A DNA stretch of 64,000 nt from a virus, in IMG/VR virus record IMGVR_UViG_3300043427_002950, positions 1-64,000 of that record; one strand, given 5' to 3'. The stretch's first letter is position 1, and every line of letters starts with the position of its first letter. Below the pieces are notes generated by a model, which had not been told where the DNA came from, ran no database searches, and saw only the letters and a program-made list of their open reading frames with translations. Below, one piece after another: positions 28,701 through 37,991 of this stretch. A program made the translations under genes and the position numbers.

Positions 28701-31513
28701 ATAAGGGAGTTGATGTAATTAAAAATCCAGATCTTTTATCTAAAGATCCAAAAGTTCAAGCATTATCCACACTATATTATCTTGAAGATAGAGAGAAAAC
28801 ATTTGGTGTTAATTTTGCCGATATGGCAAAAAAGGGTGATAGCAAATCATTTACTTACAATATAAATGGTGGATATAATCATCTTGCCGAAACTCAAGAT
28901 AATCTACGAAGAATTCAAGGATTATCTGGTGGTGTAAACTATGGCAAAGGTTTTGCACCAGCAGCACCAAAACCTGCAGCACCAGCACCAAGAAATCCAA
29001 TAATGAACATTGCTTCCAGGGCAATGTCATCTATTGGAAATTTCTTTGCTCCTCCAGCATCTGCAGCACCAAAACCTGCAGCACCAAAACCTGCAGCACC
29101 AAAACCAAAAAGATGGGCAATAGATCCTAGAGGGTGGGTTGGCAAGCAAGGTGGTGGAATCGTTAAAAAGCAAGGTGGTGGCATCGTTAAGAAGCAAGGT
29201 GGTGGATTGTCTTCTGGAAAAACAAAAAATATAATGGAAATATTGAGAGAACTTTATGGAATGAGATCTGATTCCTTAGAAAGGCAGGGAAGAACGAATG
29301 ATGCTTATGGACTGAGAGCATCTAAATTAGAAAATTCAAATAAAAACTTCAACGATAAAATTCTAGATTTTTATAATAAATTTATTTTTAATAGAAATAA
29401 ATCTTTCAACGCAAACAAACCTGTTGCTAAAAATGTTCCAAAGAATAGAGGTCCATTTGGTGCAGATTTGGGATTGAAAATAAATCCAATAAAAACAAAT
29501 TATAATTTTAAACCAAGTCAAAATAAGAACCTTGTAAGTACGGCATTTAATCCAAATGTAAAATTAAATGTTCAGCAACCTAAGAAGCAATCTATATCTG
29601 ATAGTTTAAGGGAACTTCGTGAAATGAGAGCAAGGTCACTTGATAGACAAGGTGACACATTGGGTGCATTGGGAGTAAGAGCATCTAATTATAATTTGCC
29701 AAAAATTGATACAAGTAAGTTAAAAGTAGATCCTAAAAAGGCTTATGGAAGTAATTTAAATCTTTCAACTCCCACACCTTCAGCACCACCTCCTCCATCA
29801 ATAGATTCTGCAACAAACTTGCCGATTAAAACAACTACTGATGCCCCACCTCCACCGATTCAACAGAAAGCTGGTGGTGGAATAATTAAAAAAATTACGT
29901 CAGGGATTGGTGGGTTTTTTCAACAAAATAGAAAGAGAGACATTGCTAGAAAAGCTATTAAAAAAACTACTAGCAAATCTTCAGGTATAAAATCTGGAGT
30001 TTCTACTATTACTGGAAAAAAATCTCCATCAGAAAATCAAAAGAAAGGATTTTGGGGAAATGTTTCCGATACAATATCTGGAATAAATTCTGGAGTAAAA
30101 ACAACAAAAGAATCACTTGAAAAAGGAAAATATTTAAAATCTGCAGCAAATTTTTTTGGAGGAATCCCTAAACGAGTTTCAAATATTGGATCTGGAATAG
30201 CAAAAAATCCAAAAATGATGAAAATTGGTGGGGCATTTGGCAAGTTTGGTGGAAGAATGGTTCCTGGTTTAGGCGTTGCTGCAAGTGCTGCTGATGCTGC
30301 GGCAAGAGCAGAGAGGGGTGATAAATTTGGTGCTGCCTTAGCTGGATTTGGTGCTGCATCTGGAGCAACAACACTTGCAACATCTGGTGCGTCATTGACT
30401 GGAGTTGGTGCTGCAATTCCTGCAATTGCTGAAGCAGCATCTATGGTATCTGATGTAGCATTATTAGGAAAAGATATCTGGGACATTTCTACAGCAAAAG
30501 ATCCAGTAAATAAGAAAAAAGATTCTGATGAAAAAAATAAAAAGCAAACGAGTAGATTATACAAAGATACTCTTACATCTAAGGCTGCTAGAATGCAAGG
30601 GGGTGGATTAGTTAATTTTGGTGGAGGTAGAGTTAATATTGCAAATCCCGAAAAATATTATCAGAATCAATTAGAGTCTATGCTTGGTTCTCAATTTGGA
30701 GTTAATTTAAGTACACCACAATCAAGACCAGATAGCATTCAACCATTCCAGCAATTTGGATCTGGACTTGGATCCTTAGGTGAAAGGGCAAGAAATATAT
30801 TTTCACCACTTACTAATTTATTTGGAGGGAGAAGAAATCAAGCATTCCCACAACCACAATCTGCTCCAATAGCACCTACATTACCACAAATGCCACAGGT
30901 TGTTCCTTCTCCCCCAAAGTCAATTCAACCTTCTCCATCAACTTTGTTAGCACCTGTTAAAAAATCCTTGATGCAACAGCAGGCAGATGAACTTCGTGCC
31001 ATGAGAGCAAATTCTTTAGAAAGACAGGGGAGAAGTGCAGATGCTTATGGATTGAAAGCATTTGGAAGTGGAAAGGATTTTTCATCATTTTTTGCGAGGG
31101 GAATGATAATGGAAAATACTGGTATGAATATGCCAGGAGGAACTGCAGACAGACAACTAACTGCTTTACAACCTGGAGAATATGTAGTTCCTAAAGATAC
31201 TGTCGATAGAGTTGGTAAAGGTTTCCTAGATAGTATAGTTGGATCAACAGATTCAAATTCTGCTGCATCTAAAATTGGCGTAAAACCAAATAATGTTGGG
31301 AATAAAATAAAACCATATACATCTAATGGTGGTGGATTACCATCAATGATTAAATTGCCACCCATCACCGAAAACCTACCCACTCAATCAGTACCAGGAG
31401 GAGCAGTCCAAGGGCAACAAGAAGTTGCATTTAATTCAATTTGTACAAACAAAAGTGCTGCAATTGAAAGAAAACGAATTATGGATACTTTAGGATTCAT
31501 TAATCACATTTAG
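25751..31513 (+). CDS. Giant tail protein, tape-measure-like, with GH19-type endolysin module
   Basis: A 1920-residue virion protein. Residues 1-170 are charged and helical. Residues about 235-330 have hydrophobic helices (IVWVLLGKAFNMFIKWF, WLLLVGSYLAFGTSIGRL). Gly/Lys/Ala repeats follow (KASKKALEFSPLGL twice). Residues about 876-1061 are a GH19-like lytic domain (RLLVESKNFSRA with a likely catalytic Glu, then YNFRGRGAIQLTGRDNY). After Pro/Ala linkers, a motif of the type ELRxMRAxSLERQG occurs three times. GE-V/I-L loops typical of tape-measure tails recur (GDAVLTEKD, GEAILTPEH, GEYVVPKDT). It is probably a tape measure or distal hub protein injected with the DNA. Confidence 0.78.
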   Translation: MDSKSPATQVIDQYLIDLLGLQDEYELNWEDYFRSLREASIAARMSDTKYTSDQSKLITDELKRVKSEDKSTVFTTGVKKKKVNKTKVNASKVTSISTFVQKQRKSPAANIKPAQNLLPPSFEQKEPPQNLLPQSKKENISAPTEKRGERISLIKLLQSIDKTLGSILKTLQDGFKFDQKSSEEDRKGRERGRRSESEKRLEGGLGKGLKTIIGAASKALSPLQDIFDRIKNFIVWVLLGKAFNMFIKWFSDPANQKTFNTIVKFLSDHWLLLVGSYLAFGTSIGRLVTGLIGKLAGFTIKMGIVIAQKLLPLIGKMGGKGKLALLAAGGLAVAGAARALGGNKNTEVDTPSKEETAPIPKPETPSTSGYAKGGLIGSEKSSPSEKKVKEFGLPIPLELLLGGPAYLPFLAAKKGLENFDGIKEAGLSATKKASKFNPISLLANQFGAFGKDKNQKSSVPKFESGGVVGERNKKSFPLLEALKYTPLGLAFQSGKFGAENLGKAVSGGAGLVGKGLELGGKASKKALEFSPLGLLLKAGKFGAENLGKGLELGGKASKKALEFSPLGLAFKAGKFGAENLGKAVSSAAGLAGKAFSGFGKVASGAGDLVKSGIKNTVKLSTLPLTVGLSGLKGASDIVKGGILKNPKIQSELDKLSKQAKATGLNQDPKFIALGGIGGLASIIAEKSGPLISQQVKNQNSQTKTGGFASGGVIGTDLTNGIPITGAGKDNTLIKAKTGDAVLTEKDQSVLSKVISGGGIGAFGGPLGSMMGGGMGLLGNKNREDTTIAVRKGEAILTPEHQTSIFQKFGVNIPEWLSGRKPNKVDSDKIKTKTGVGFSNGGIVGGYASGGIVGGTSVLDLGKKMSGDPDHKFDPTLAQSIPLLYRMLQSGRFKEKGWGDKKFMDQLTARLLVESKNFSRAKEMYNSDPRDPKGKEGYHYFSGYSGMIGNKNADDAYNFRGRGAIQLTGRDNYQGFNKWLARNGHKGVDVIKNPDLLSKDPKVQALSTLYYLEDREKTFGVNFADMAKKGDSKSFTYNINGGYNHLAETQDNLRRIQGLSGGVNYGKGFAPAAPKPAAPAPRNPIMNIASRAMSSIGNFFAPPASAAPKPAAPKPAAPKPKRWAIDPRGWVGKQGGGIVKKQGGGIVKKQGGGLSSGKTKNIMEILRELYGMRSDSLERQGRTNDAYGLRASKLENSNKNFNDKILDFYNKFIFNRNKSFNANKPVAKNVPKNRGPFGADLGLKINPIKTNYNFKPSQNKNLVSTAFNPNVKLNVQQPKKQSISDSLRELREMRARSLDRQGDTLGALGVRASNYNLPKIDTSKLKVDPKKAYGSNLNLSTPTPSAPPPPSIDSATNLPIKTTTDAPPPPIQQKAGGGIIKKITSGIGGFFQQNRKRDIARKAIKKTTSKSSGIKSGVSTITGKKSPSENQKKGFWGNVSDTISGINSGVKTTKESLEKGKYLKSAANFFGGIPKRVSNIGSGIAKNPKMMKIGGAFGKFGGRMVPGLGVAASAADAAARAERGDKFGAALAGFGAASGATTLATSGASLTGVGAAIPAIAEAASMVSDVALLGKDIWDISTAKDPVNKKKDSDEKNKKQTSRLYKDTLTSKAARMQGGGLVNFGGGRVNIANPEKYYQNQLESMLGSQFGVNLSTPQSRPDSIQPFQQFGSGLGSLGERARNIFSPLTNLFGGRRNQAFPQPQSAPIAPTLPQMPQVVPSPPKSIQPSPSTLLAPVKKSLMQQQADELRAMRANSLERQGRSADAYGLKAFGSGKDFSSFFARGMIMENTGMNMPGGTADRQLTALQPGEYVVPKDTVDRVGKGFLDSIVGSTDSNSAASKIGVKPNNVGNKIKPYTSNGGGLPSMIKLPPITENLPTQSVPGGAVQGQQEVAFNSICTNKSAAIERKRIMDTLGFINHI
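27295..27480 (+). repeat. Imperfect direct repeat within the giant tail gene
   Basis: Two near-identical blocks encode GLELGGKASKKALEFSPLGL followed by a KAGKFGAENLGK segment. They start at about 27295 and 27394. This is a recent internal duplication of about 99 bp. A related diverged copy begins near 27190. Confidence 0.8.
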
Positions 31514-31531
31514 CAGAGGAATTAAAGAAAA

Positions 31532-34500
31532 ATGGCTGCAGGAGCTTTAGTAAAAATAACTGGCACAGCAATAAAATCTTCCAAGTTTTTGGGAAAAAAC
31601 ACAGTTAAAAATACTGGCGCAATTACTACAGCTCAAAAAACAAAAAAAATTCCGACCGAAAATTCTTCTAAATTGACAAAGAGAAATATTTCTCAGGGGT
31701 TTGATTTTGCTAGTGGAGTTTATGATGCTTTTAAAAAGAAAGAAGAAGCACCCCAAAAAACTTCTTCCAGTAATGATATTTTAAAAATTGTACAATCGAT
31801 CGAAAAAAAAGTAATTAAAATTGATTTATTATTGAAAAATAAATTAGAATTTTTCAAAAAAAATCAATCCAAAAAAAGAACGGATGCTGAAAGGGAAAGA
31901 TTTAAATCGCAAGAAGAAAAATTAGAATCCCCCAAAAAGTTTGATGTAAAAGAAAATCTCTCTAAATCTTTACCAAAAACTTCACTTTTTGATATAGTAA
32001 AGAGATTTATTTTCTTCACTACATTGGGTTGGTTATATGATAAAATTATTCCATTAGTTCCCGCACTTATAAAAACTTTTGGCAAGATTATGCAAGTAGC
32101 ATATTTTGCCATGGAAGTCTTTGGCGGACTGGCAAATATTTTAACTAAATTTGTAGCTGGTGGAATAAGGTTAGTTAATGGTTTAACAAAAACATTAGCA
32201 GTAATATCGGGAGCAAGAACTGATAAAGAAATTCAAGACTTTGAGAAGAAATTTAATAGGATGATTGATCTTACCATATTGGCAGCAATGCTTGCTGGTG
32301 ATATGGGATTTGATATTTTTGATTTTCTTAAAAAAGGCAACAAAGGAAAAGGAGGTGCTCAAGCAGCGAGAGGGGCAAAGGGTGTTCTTAAGGGAGGAGT
32401 CGGTAGATCAATAAAAAGAATAGCAATAAAACTAGGAGGAAAGGGAGGAGGAAAAGTTGCTCAAAGGTTAACAAAAGGCGTTTCATCTTTTGCAAATAAA
32501 GCAACTGGAGGAATTTTTGCCAGGGGTGGTGGAAGAGCACTTACGAGACTTGCGATAAAGGTAGGTGGAAAAGGTGGTGGGCAATTTGTAAAGGGAGCTG
32601 GAAAGTTTTTAGGTAAAGCTGCTGGACCAATTGCTGCTGTAGCAATGGCAGCATGGGATTTTACCAGCAGAAAAGCATCTGGACAAAGTAATTTACAAGC
32701 TGGAGTTGGAACTGCTGCTGGAGTTGGTGGAGCACTTGCTGGTGCCAAAGGTGGGGCAGTCGTTGGAGCAGCAATAGGAAGTATTATTCCAGGTCTTGGA
32801 ACTGTTTTAGGTGGTATAATAGGCGGGGCAATAGGTGCTGGTGCAGGTGCATGGGCAGCAAGTGGTATTGCAGATAAAGCTACTGGGGCAAATAAAGCAG
32901 TTCCAAAGGAACCAACAATTCCAAATGCTGGATACAGTCTTGGTGGAATAATTAGAAAGTATGAGAACGGTGGAGTTATAAGACCGACAAGACAAAAACC
33001 ACAAGAAACACAAGTAGGAAAAGATGTTGGTGGTTATAATGAAATATCAAAACTTTTCCCAGATCCAACTGGAGCAGGGAAAGGTACTGGGGGAGGAAGT
33101 ACTGAAGGTATTAAATCAAACAATCAAATGGTTTGGTGGAATCCTTTTACTTGGGGAAGTAAAGAACAACCTCAACAAACACAAGAATCTGAGCCAACTA
33201 TAGATGGACCATCTGGTGGTGCTTTAAAATCATTAAAAGATACTTCATCTACTTTCAAAAAAATTCCATTTGTAGGTGAATTGATGGGCATCTCAGTTGA
33301 TATTGCGATGGGACAAAAACCAGACAAATCTTTTTATTCAAGAATTTCTAAAGGACTTGTTTTTCTAGCTCAAAAATTATCAACTACAAAATCTTTGAAT
33401 CTTGTTTCAGATGTGGGTGGAGAAGTTCAGAGATTGGCAACAGGTGGAATTGCAGAAACTGTAAATCAAGATTTTACAAACATAAGATTTACTGAAAAGT
33501 CTGTAGAGGAAGTTTCAGATACTTTGTCAGTTATAATGGAAAAGGGTGCAAATGATGCATTAACTGATATTAGAAAAGAAATTTTAAGATCAAAAATTTC
33601 TATTTCTAAAAAAAGTGTTGATGACTCTAGAGGTGGAAGTAGTGGTGGAGGAAGTGATCCAAATTTTGGTGGAGGTGCTGAAGTAACACCTGGAGATGAT
33701 TCTGGTGGTAATTACGATGATACTCCCCATGGACAACCTGGAGGAGCTCCTGTAAAAACAACATCTGGATTTAATGGCGGCAAAGGAAATAAAAGTAGAA
33801 AAATATTTTTACATTGGACCGCAGGATCGTATTCTACTCCATTTAGTAATTATCACACTACATTTTTGGGGGATGGTCGTGCTGTTAGATACACACCTTA
33901 TGGTGAAGATAAGGGAACGCATACTGGAGGAGGAAATACAAATTCGGTAGGTCTTTCTATTGCTGCAATGGGTGGAGAAGGGACGGGCCCAAATAATTTT
34001 GGAAAGTACCCCCCAACATCTGCCCAAGTAAGTGCTATGGCACTTGAAGCAGCAAGATTAGCAGTTGCTTGGGGATGGGACGAATCTACAATTGATTCTA
34101 ATGTAAGAACTCATGGAGAATGGGAAAGATTTGGAACTAGTACTGGAATTCTTTCTGGAAAACCACAGAGATGGGATTTAGATAAACTTCAACAATCTGA
34201 CCAAAACAATAGTGGAGGAAATAAACTCCGCAAGATGATAAAAGGATACTTTAAACAATTAAAGAAAGGATCATCCACAGATTCTTCTACTGGAACTACT
34301 AAAGTAACCTCAAGCGGTGCTACTTTACGAGAGATGTCTTTAGCATCGGCGACAGAAGTTGTTGGTGATATTAAATCTGGAGCTGGAGCTGGATCTAGAG
34401 GTGTTGAAGTATCTGGTGGTGGAGCAGATTTTTGGGCTCTTGCTGCTATTGCTTCTCTTGAAAATGGAAATCCTCAAGGACAAGCAGATGTTGCTCAGTC

Positions 34501-37500
34501 AATTTATAACAGATTATTATCAAAATTAAATTTTGGGCAATCTTCTAATACTATTAAAGGACATATTATAGCACCAAAACAGTATTCACCTGTTCATGAA
34601 AGTAACCCAGCATTATGGGCAGCAATTGTTGATAAAGAAAGTGCTATAAAAGCCGTAGAGTCTCATAAAAATGGTAAAGGAAGAGGTAAAAAAATAGTAG
34701 AAGAAGCATCTAAAAATATAAAGAATCCAGGATTGCAGCAATCTGCAAAAGAATTTATTGGTGGAAGAACAGATTTTTGGGCAACAAGTATTGGTATGCC
34801 CTCTTCTGGACATAGTTTTATAGTAAGACATGGACACAGATTTGGTTATTTTGCTGGACCAGCTGCGATAGCATACGGAAGAAAAAATCCACCAGTTGCT
34901 GAGGTTCCATCTCTTGGAGTAAATGTAACTATAAAACCAGGAAAACCCCAAAAACCCGAATCCAACGCTGATGCAGGTGATAAATCAAATAAACCTTCTG
35001 GACCTAAAACATTTCCACTTCCTAAGGGAAGGGTAGGAACTGATTCTGGGCAAGTATGGGGAGCACCAAGATCTTATGGACCACATGCTGGAGTTGATGT
35101 TGTTGAAAATCCACCTTATGGTGATCCTAAAATACCAGTAGTTGCATATAGATCTGGAAAAGTAATTAATTCTACCCCAGATTATCCATATCAAAGGTCT
35201 GGATATACATCAAACTTATCGATTGATCATGGAGGTGGATTAAAAGTAACATACTTGCACATGACACCTGGATTAAAACCAGGAGATACAGTCCAATCGG
35301 GTCAAAAACTTGGTAAGTTGATACCACTGGGATCCGCTCCTGATTTTATGCAAACTCATTTGCATTTCCAAGCATATCAAGATAACAAATTAATAAATCC
35401 AACTAATATTTTAAAATCTGCATTCCATGGTAGTTTTGTTTCCAAGGAAGGAACTTATCAACTTCATGAAGGTGAGTTTGTCGTAGATAAAGATAGTGTT
35501 AATCTTTTGGGAATTGATTTTTTTAAATCCCTTAACTCAATTGAAAATAAAATTTCTCTAAATAAAATCGCTCCAGATTTAATCTCAAGGATACAAGAAA
35601 CAACAAGAGGAGGAGCATATTTAAGTCAGCATTATCCAGATGAAAAACATGCAGAAGAAATTGATTCTTCCAATCCAAGTTCATCAAAAGAAACATCGTC
35701 AAATCTTGAGTTAGCTATCAAAAATGAAGAATCAAAGGCAGAAAAAGAAGATGAGAAGGAAGATGAAAAAGAAGATGATAAGAATCAAAGAGTAAAAGTA
35801 ATCCCAGCAAGTCACCCCCAAACGGGAAGAGGATTTGCAATTAAAGGAGTTACTGATGGTAATGGAAGACCTTTAATTCTTTCTAAGGGTGGAATAAAAG
35901 CATTTGGTGAAATGATGCAGGACTCAAAAGGTGCTGTAAAGGGATCTGACGTTGCAAGTGGAAAAAGAAGTGTTGCTCATAATAGGAAAGTTGGTGGAGT
36001 TCCAAATTCAAATCATCTTGGAGGGAACGCTTTAGATATTCATGGAACATCAGAACCATGGATGAGAAGACATGGAAAGACATATGGTTGGATAGTTAAT
36101 GATTACCCAGGATCTCATGGAGGTCACTTTGATTATAAAGGTGATGATAAAGATTCTGGGGGAGATACTTTAGCAACAATGTCTTCAGACTCTACAATTG
36201 ATTCTGTAACTGATTACAGTACGTCTCCTTCTCGGGGAGGCGGAAGTGGTGGTGGAGGGGGAGGTGGTGCCCCTTCTGGTGGTGGAGGGGGAGGTGGTGC
36301 CCCTCCTGGGAATGATCCAGTAGACATTGAAGCAGAGCCAACTGAGACATTGATACCTGGAAAACCATCAAAATCAAAACCAGGATCAAAAGGTGAAGAA
36401 GATTTAACTTTAGATATACTTGGAAGTTATGAAGGTCTTAGACTTGAAGCATATCCAGATGCAATTTATGGATGGGGGGTTCCGACAATTGGATTTGGTG
36501 CTACAAAAATAAATGGAAGACCAGTAAAGGCAGGGGATAAAATTACAAAAGAGCAAGCATATGCATTGAAAAAACATGATATGGAAAGGCATAAAGATAG
36601 AGTTGTTCAACAATTGGGCAAAGAATCTTTAGATAAACTTCCAGCACATGTTAGAATTCCTCTTATGTCAATAGCATTTAATTATGGAAGCCTTCCATCT
36701 GGTGTTTCTGAAAGAGTTAAATCTGGATTGGCTAAAGGAGATTACACTGAACTCGCTGATTATATTGAAAATAGATTGGGACGCCATGATAAGGGAATTA
36801 ATCAATGGAGAAGAAGTGACGAAGCAAAAATTATAAGAACTGGAAAAAGTGGCAGGTTGCAAGGATTTGATGCAAGTCCAAATGCAATAGCAAAACTTGA
36901 AAGAGATGAAAAATCAAAGGATGGAGAAAGACCCACAGAAGCTGGTGGAGATCCTGGTGACATTGAAAAGGATCAGCAGATTGCAGGATCAACAAAGGAT
37001 AAAAGATATGGAAGATTAGGAGTTCCAAATACCGATGGTCAAGATACTGGTGCTGACCTTGAATTGTTTGGAAGAAGAGGTGAAATTGGAAAAAGCTTTG
37101 GCGATAATGATAAGAGTGGGCCATATGGAAATAGAGGTGTAGAAATTTCTTTCCCATATGAATTGGTCTACTTAGATAAAATTCCAGGAGGAAGAAATGC
37201 TGGAAGGAAATCTATAGATGTTGATGGCACTCAAAGAAGAGTTTATAAAGGTGCAGAAGGTTCTGCTGGATTTGGAAATGTTGGATCTTATTTTTATAAG
37301 GACCCAAGAACTGGAAAAATGTTTGAAGTTATGATGGGACATGGAAATAAACCATTTAAGAAATTTAAAAATGGTGAAAAAATCCCAGCAGGAACAGTTG
37401 TTGGATGGCAGGGTGCTTCTGGATCTAGTGACAGTATGCAGGGTGGTGTCTATGATCACGTATCTTTCCATGTTAATGCAGTTGATGGTGGTGATCCTGG

Positions 37501-37990
37501 TCCAATTTTTGACAAGTTTGTTAATTCTTTATTAGGTGGTGAAGGTGCAAGAATAACTGCAAGAAGAAGGGAAGAGAAAAAAGCACAAGCAGAAATTGCA
37601 AAGAAAAAAGCAAAAGAAGAAAAGAAAAGTCCTATTGCTAAAGCACAAAAGGCAGGAGGAAATCTTGTTTCTAGCATTGCTTCATCGGTTTCATCTTTCT
37701 TCGGATTTGGAAATAAATCCAAAAAACCATCTGCAGCAAAACCATCGGGCAAACCAAAAATTGTAAAGGCGCAGGGTGGTGGTCAAATAGGATCATCTAA
37801 TATTAAAGAAAAGCAAATAAATAAATTTGCAGACTATGAAAATCCATTTGAATCTGGAACAGTATATTATCAAGAAAAGATTAAATATATTACAGTCCCA
37901 CAGCAGAATACTTCTAGAGGGCAAATGAAAGTATCATCAGGAGCAAAACCTGAACAAACAGACAACTCTTATAATTTAAGAAGACAGTAA
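31532..37990 (+). CDS. Giant tail protein with an array of peptidoglycan-hydrolase-like modules
   Basis: A 2152-residue protein. The N-terminus is a charged helix with a hydrophobic stretch (about 150-215) and Gly/Ala-rich segments (about 390-450). Then come an amidase_2-like module (756-884: FLHWTAG, RTHGEWERF, QRWDL), a SleB-like hydrolase (967-1107: AIASLENGNPQGQADV), a LytM/M23 module (1161-1292: HAGVDV, HLHFQ), a VanY/M15 module (1426-1535: SNHLGGNALDIHG, GGHFDYKG), a GH24 module (1625-1752: GSYEGLRLEAYPD, PTIGFGATK) and a degenerate M23-like module (1843-2004: MMGHGN, DHVSFHVN). Likely a hub or tape protein that opens the wall during injection. Confidence 0.82.
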   Translation: MAAGALVKITGTAIKSSKFLGKNTVKNTGAITTAQKTKKIPTENSSKLTKRNISQGFDFASGVYDAFKKKEEAPQKTSSSNDILKIVQSIEKKVIKIDLLLKNKLEFFKKNQSKKRTDAERERFKSQEEKLESPKKFDVKENLSKSLPKTSLFDIVKRFIFFTTLGWLYDKIIPLVPALIKTFGKIMQVAYFAMEVFGGLANILTKFVAGGIRLVNGLTKTLAVISGARTDKEIQDFEKKFNRMIDLTILAAMLAGDMGFDIFDFLKKGNKGKGGAQAARGAKGVLKGGVGRSIKRIAIKLGGKGGGKVAQRLTKGVSSFANKATGGIFARGGGRALTRLAIKVGGKGGGQFVKGAGKFLGKAAGPIAAVAMAAWDFTSRKASGQSNLQAGVGTAAGVGGALAGAKGGAVVGAAIGSIIPGLGTVLGGIIGGAIGAGAGAWAASGIADKATGANKAVPKEPTIPNAGYSLGGIIRKYENGGVIRPTRQKPQETQVGKDVGGYNEISKLFPDPTGAGKGTGGGSTEGIKSNNQMVWWNPFTWGSKEQPQQTQESEPTIDGPSGGALKSLKDTSSTFKKIPFVGELMGISVDIAMGQKPDKSFYSRISKGLVFLAQKLSTTKSLNLVSDVGGEVQRLATGGIAETVNQDFTNIRFTEKSVEEVSDTLSVIMEKGANDALTDIRKEILRSKISISKKSVDDSRGGSSGGGSDPNFGGGAEVTPGDDSGGNYDDTPHGQPGGAPVKTTSGFNGGKGNKSRKIFLHWTAGSYSTPFSNYHTTFLGDGRAVRYTPYGEDKGTHTGGGNTNSVGLSIAAMGGEGTGPNNFGKYPPTSAQVSAMALEAARLAVAWGWDESTIDSNVRTHGEWERFGTSTGILSGKPQRWDLDKLQQSDQNNSGGNKLRKMIKGYFKQLKKGSSTDSSTGTTKVTSSGATLREMSLASATEVVGDIKSGAGAGSRGVEVSGGGADFWALAAIASLENGNPQGQADVAQSIYNRLLSKLNFGQSSNTIKGHIIAPKQYSPVHESNPALWAAIVDKESAIKAVESHKNGKGRGKKIVEEASKNIKNPGLQQSAKEFIGGRTDFWATSIGMPSSGHSFIVRHGHRFGYFAGPAAIAYGRKNPPVAEVPSLGVNVTIKPGKPQKPESNADAGDKSNKPSGPKTFPLPKGRVGTDSGQVWGAPRSYGPHAGVDVVENPPYGDPKIPVVAYRSGKVINSTPDYPYQRSGYTSNLSIDHGGGLKVTYLHMTPGLKPGDTVQSGQKLGKLIPLGSAPDFMQTHLHFQAYQDNKLINPTNILKSAFHGSFVSKEGTYQLHEGEFVVDKDSVNLLGIDFFKSLNSIENKISLNKIAPDLISRIQETTRGGAYLSQHYPDEKHAEEIDSSNPSSSKETSSNLELAIKNEESKAEKEDEKEDEKEDDKNQRVKVIPASHPQTGRGFAIKGVTDGNGRPLILSKGGIKAFGEMMQDSKGAVKGSDVASGKRSVAHNRKVGGVPNSNHLGGNALDIHGTSEPWMRRHGKTYGWIVNDYPGSHGGHFDYKGDDKDSGGDTLATMSSDSTIDSVTDYSTSPSRGGGSGGGGGGGAPSGGGGGGGAPPGNDPVDIEAEPTETLIPGKPSKSKPGSKGEEDLTLDILGSYEGLRLEAYPDAIYGWGVPTIGFGATKINGRPVKAGDKITKEQAYALKKHDMERHKDRVVQQLGKESLDKLPAHVRIPLMSIAFNYGSLPSGVSERVKSGLAKGDYTELADYIENRLGRHDKGINQWRRSDEAKIIRTGKSGRLQGFDASPNAIAKLERDEKSKDGERPTEAGGDPGDIEKDQQIAGSTKDKRYGRLGVPNTDGQDTGADLELFGRRGEIGKSFGDNDKSGPYGNRGVEISFPYELVYLDKIPGGRNAGRKSIDVDGTQRRVYKGAEGSAGFGNVGSYFYKDPRTGKMFEVMMGHGNKPFKKFKNGEKIPAGTVVGWQGASGSSDSMQGGVYDHVSFHVNAVDGGDPGPIFDKFVNSLLGGEGARITARRREEKKAQAEIAKKKAKEEKKSPIAKAQKAGGNLVSSIASSVSSFFGFGNKSKKPSAAKPSGKPKIVKAQGGGQIGSSNIKEKQINKFADYENPFESGTVYYQEKIKYITVPQQNTSRGQMKVSSGAKPEQTDNSYNLRRQ

Positions 37991-37991
37991 A

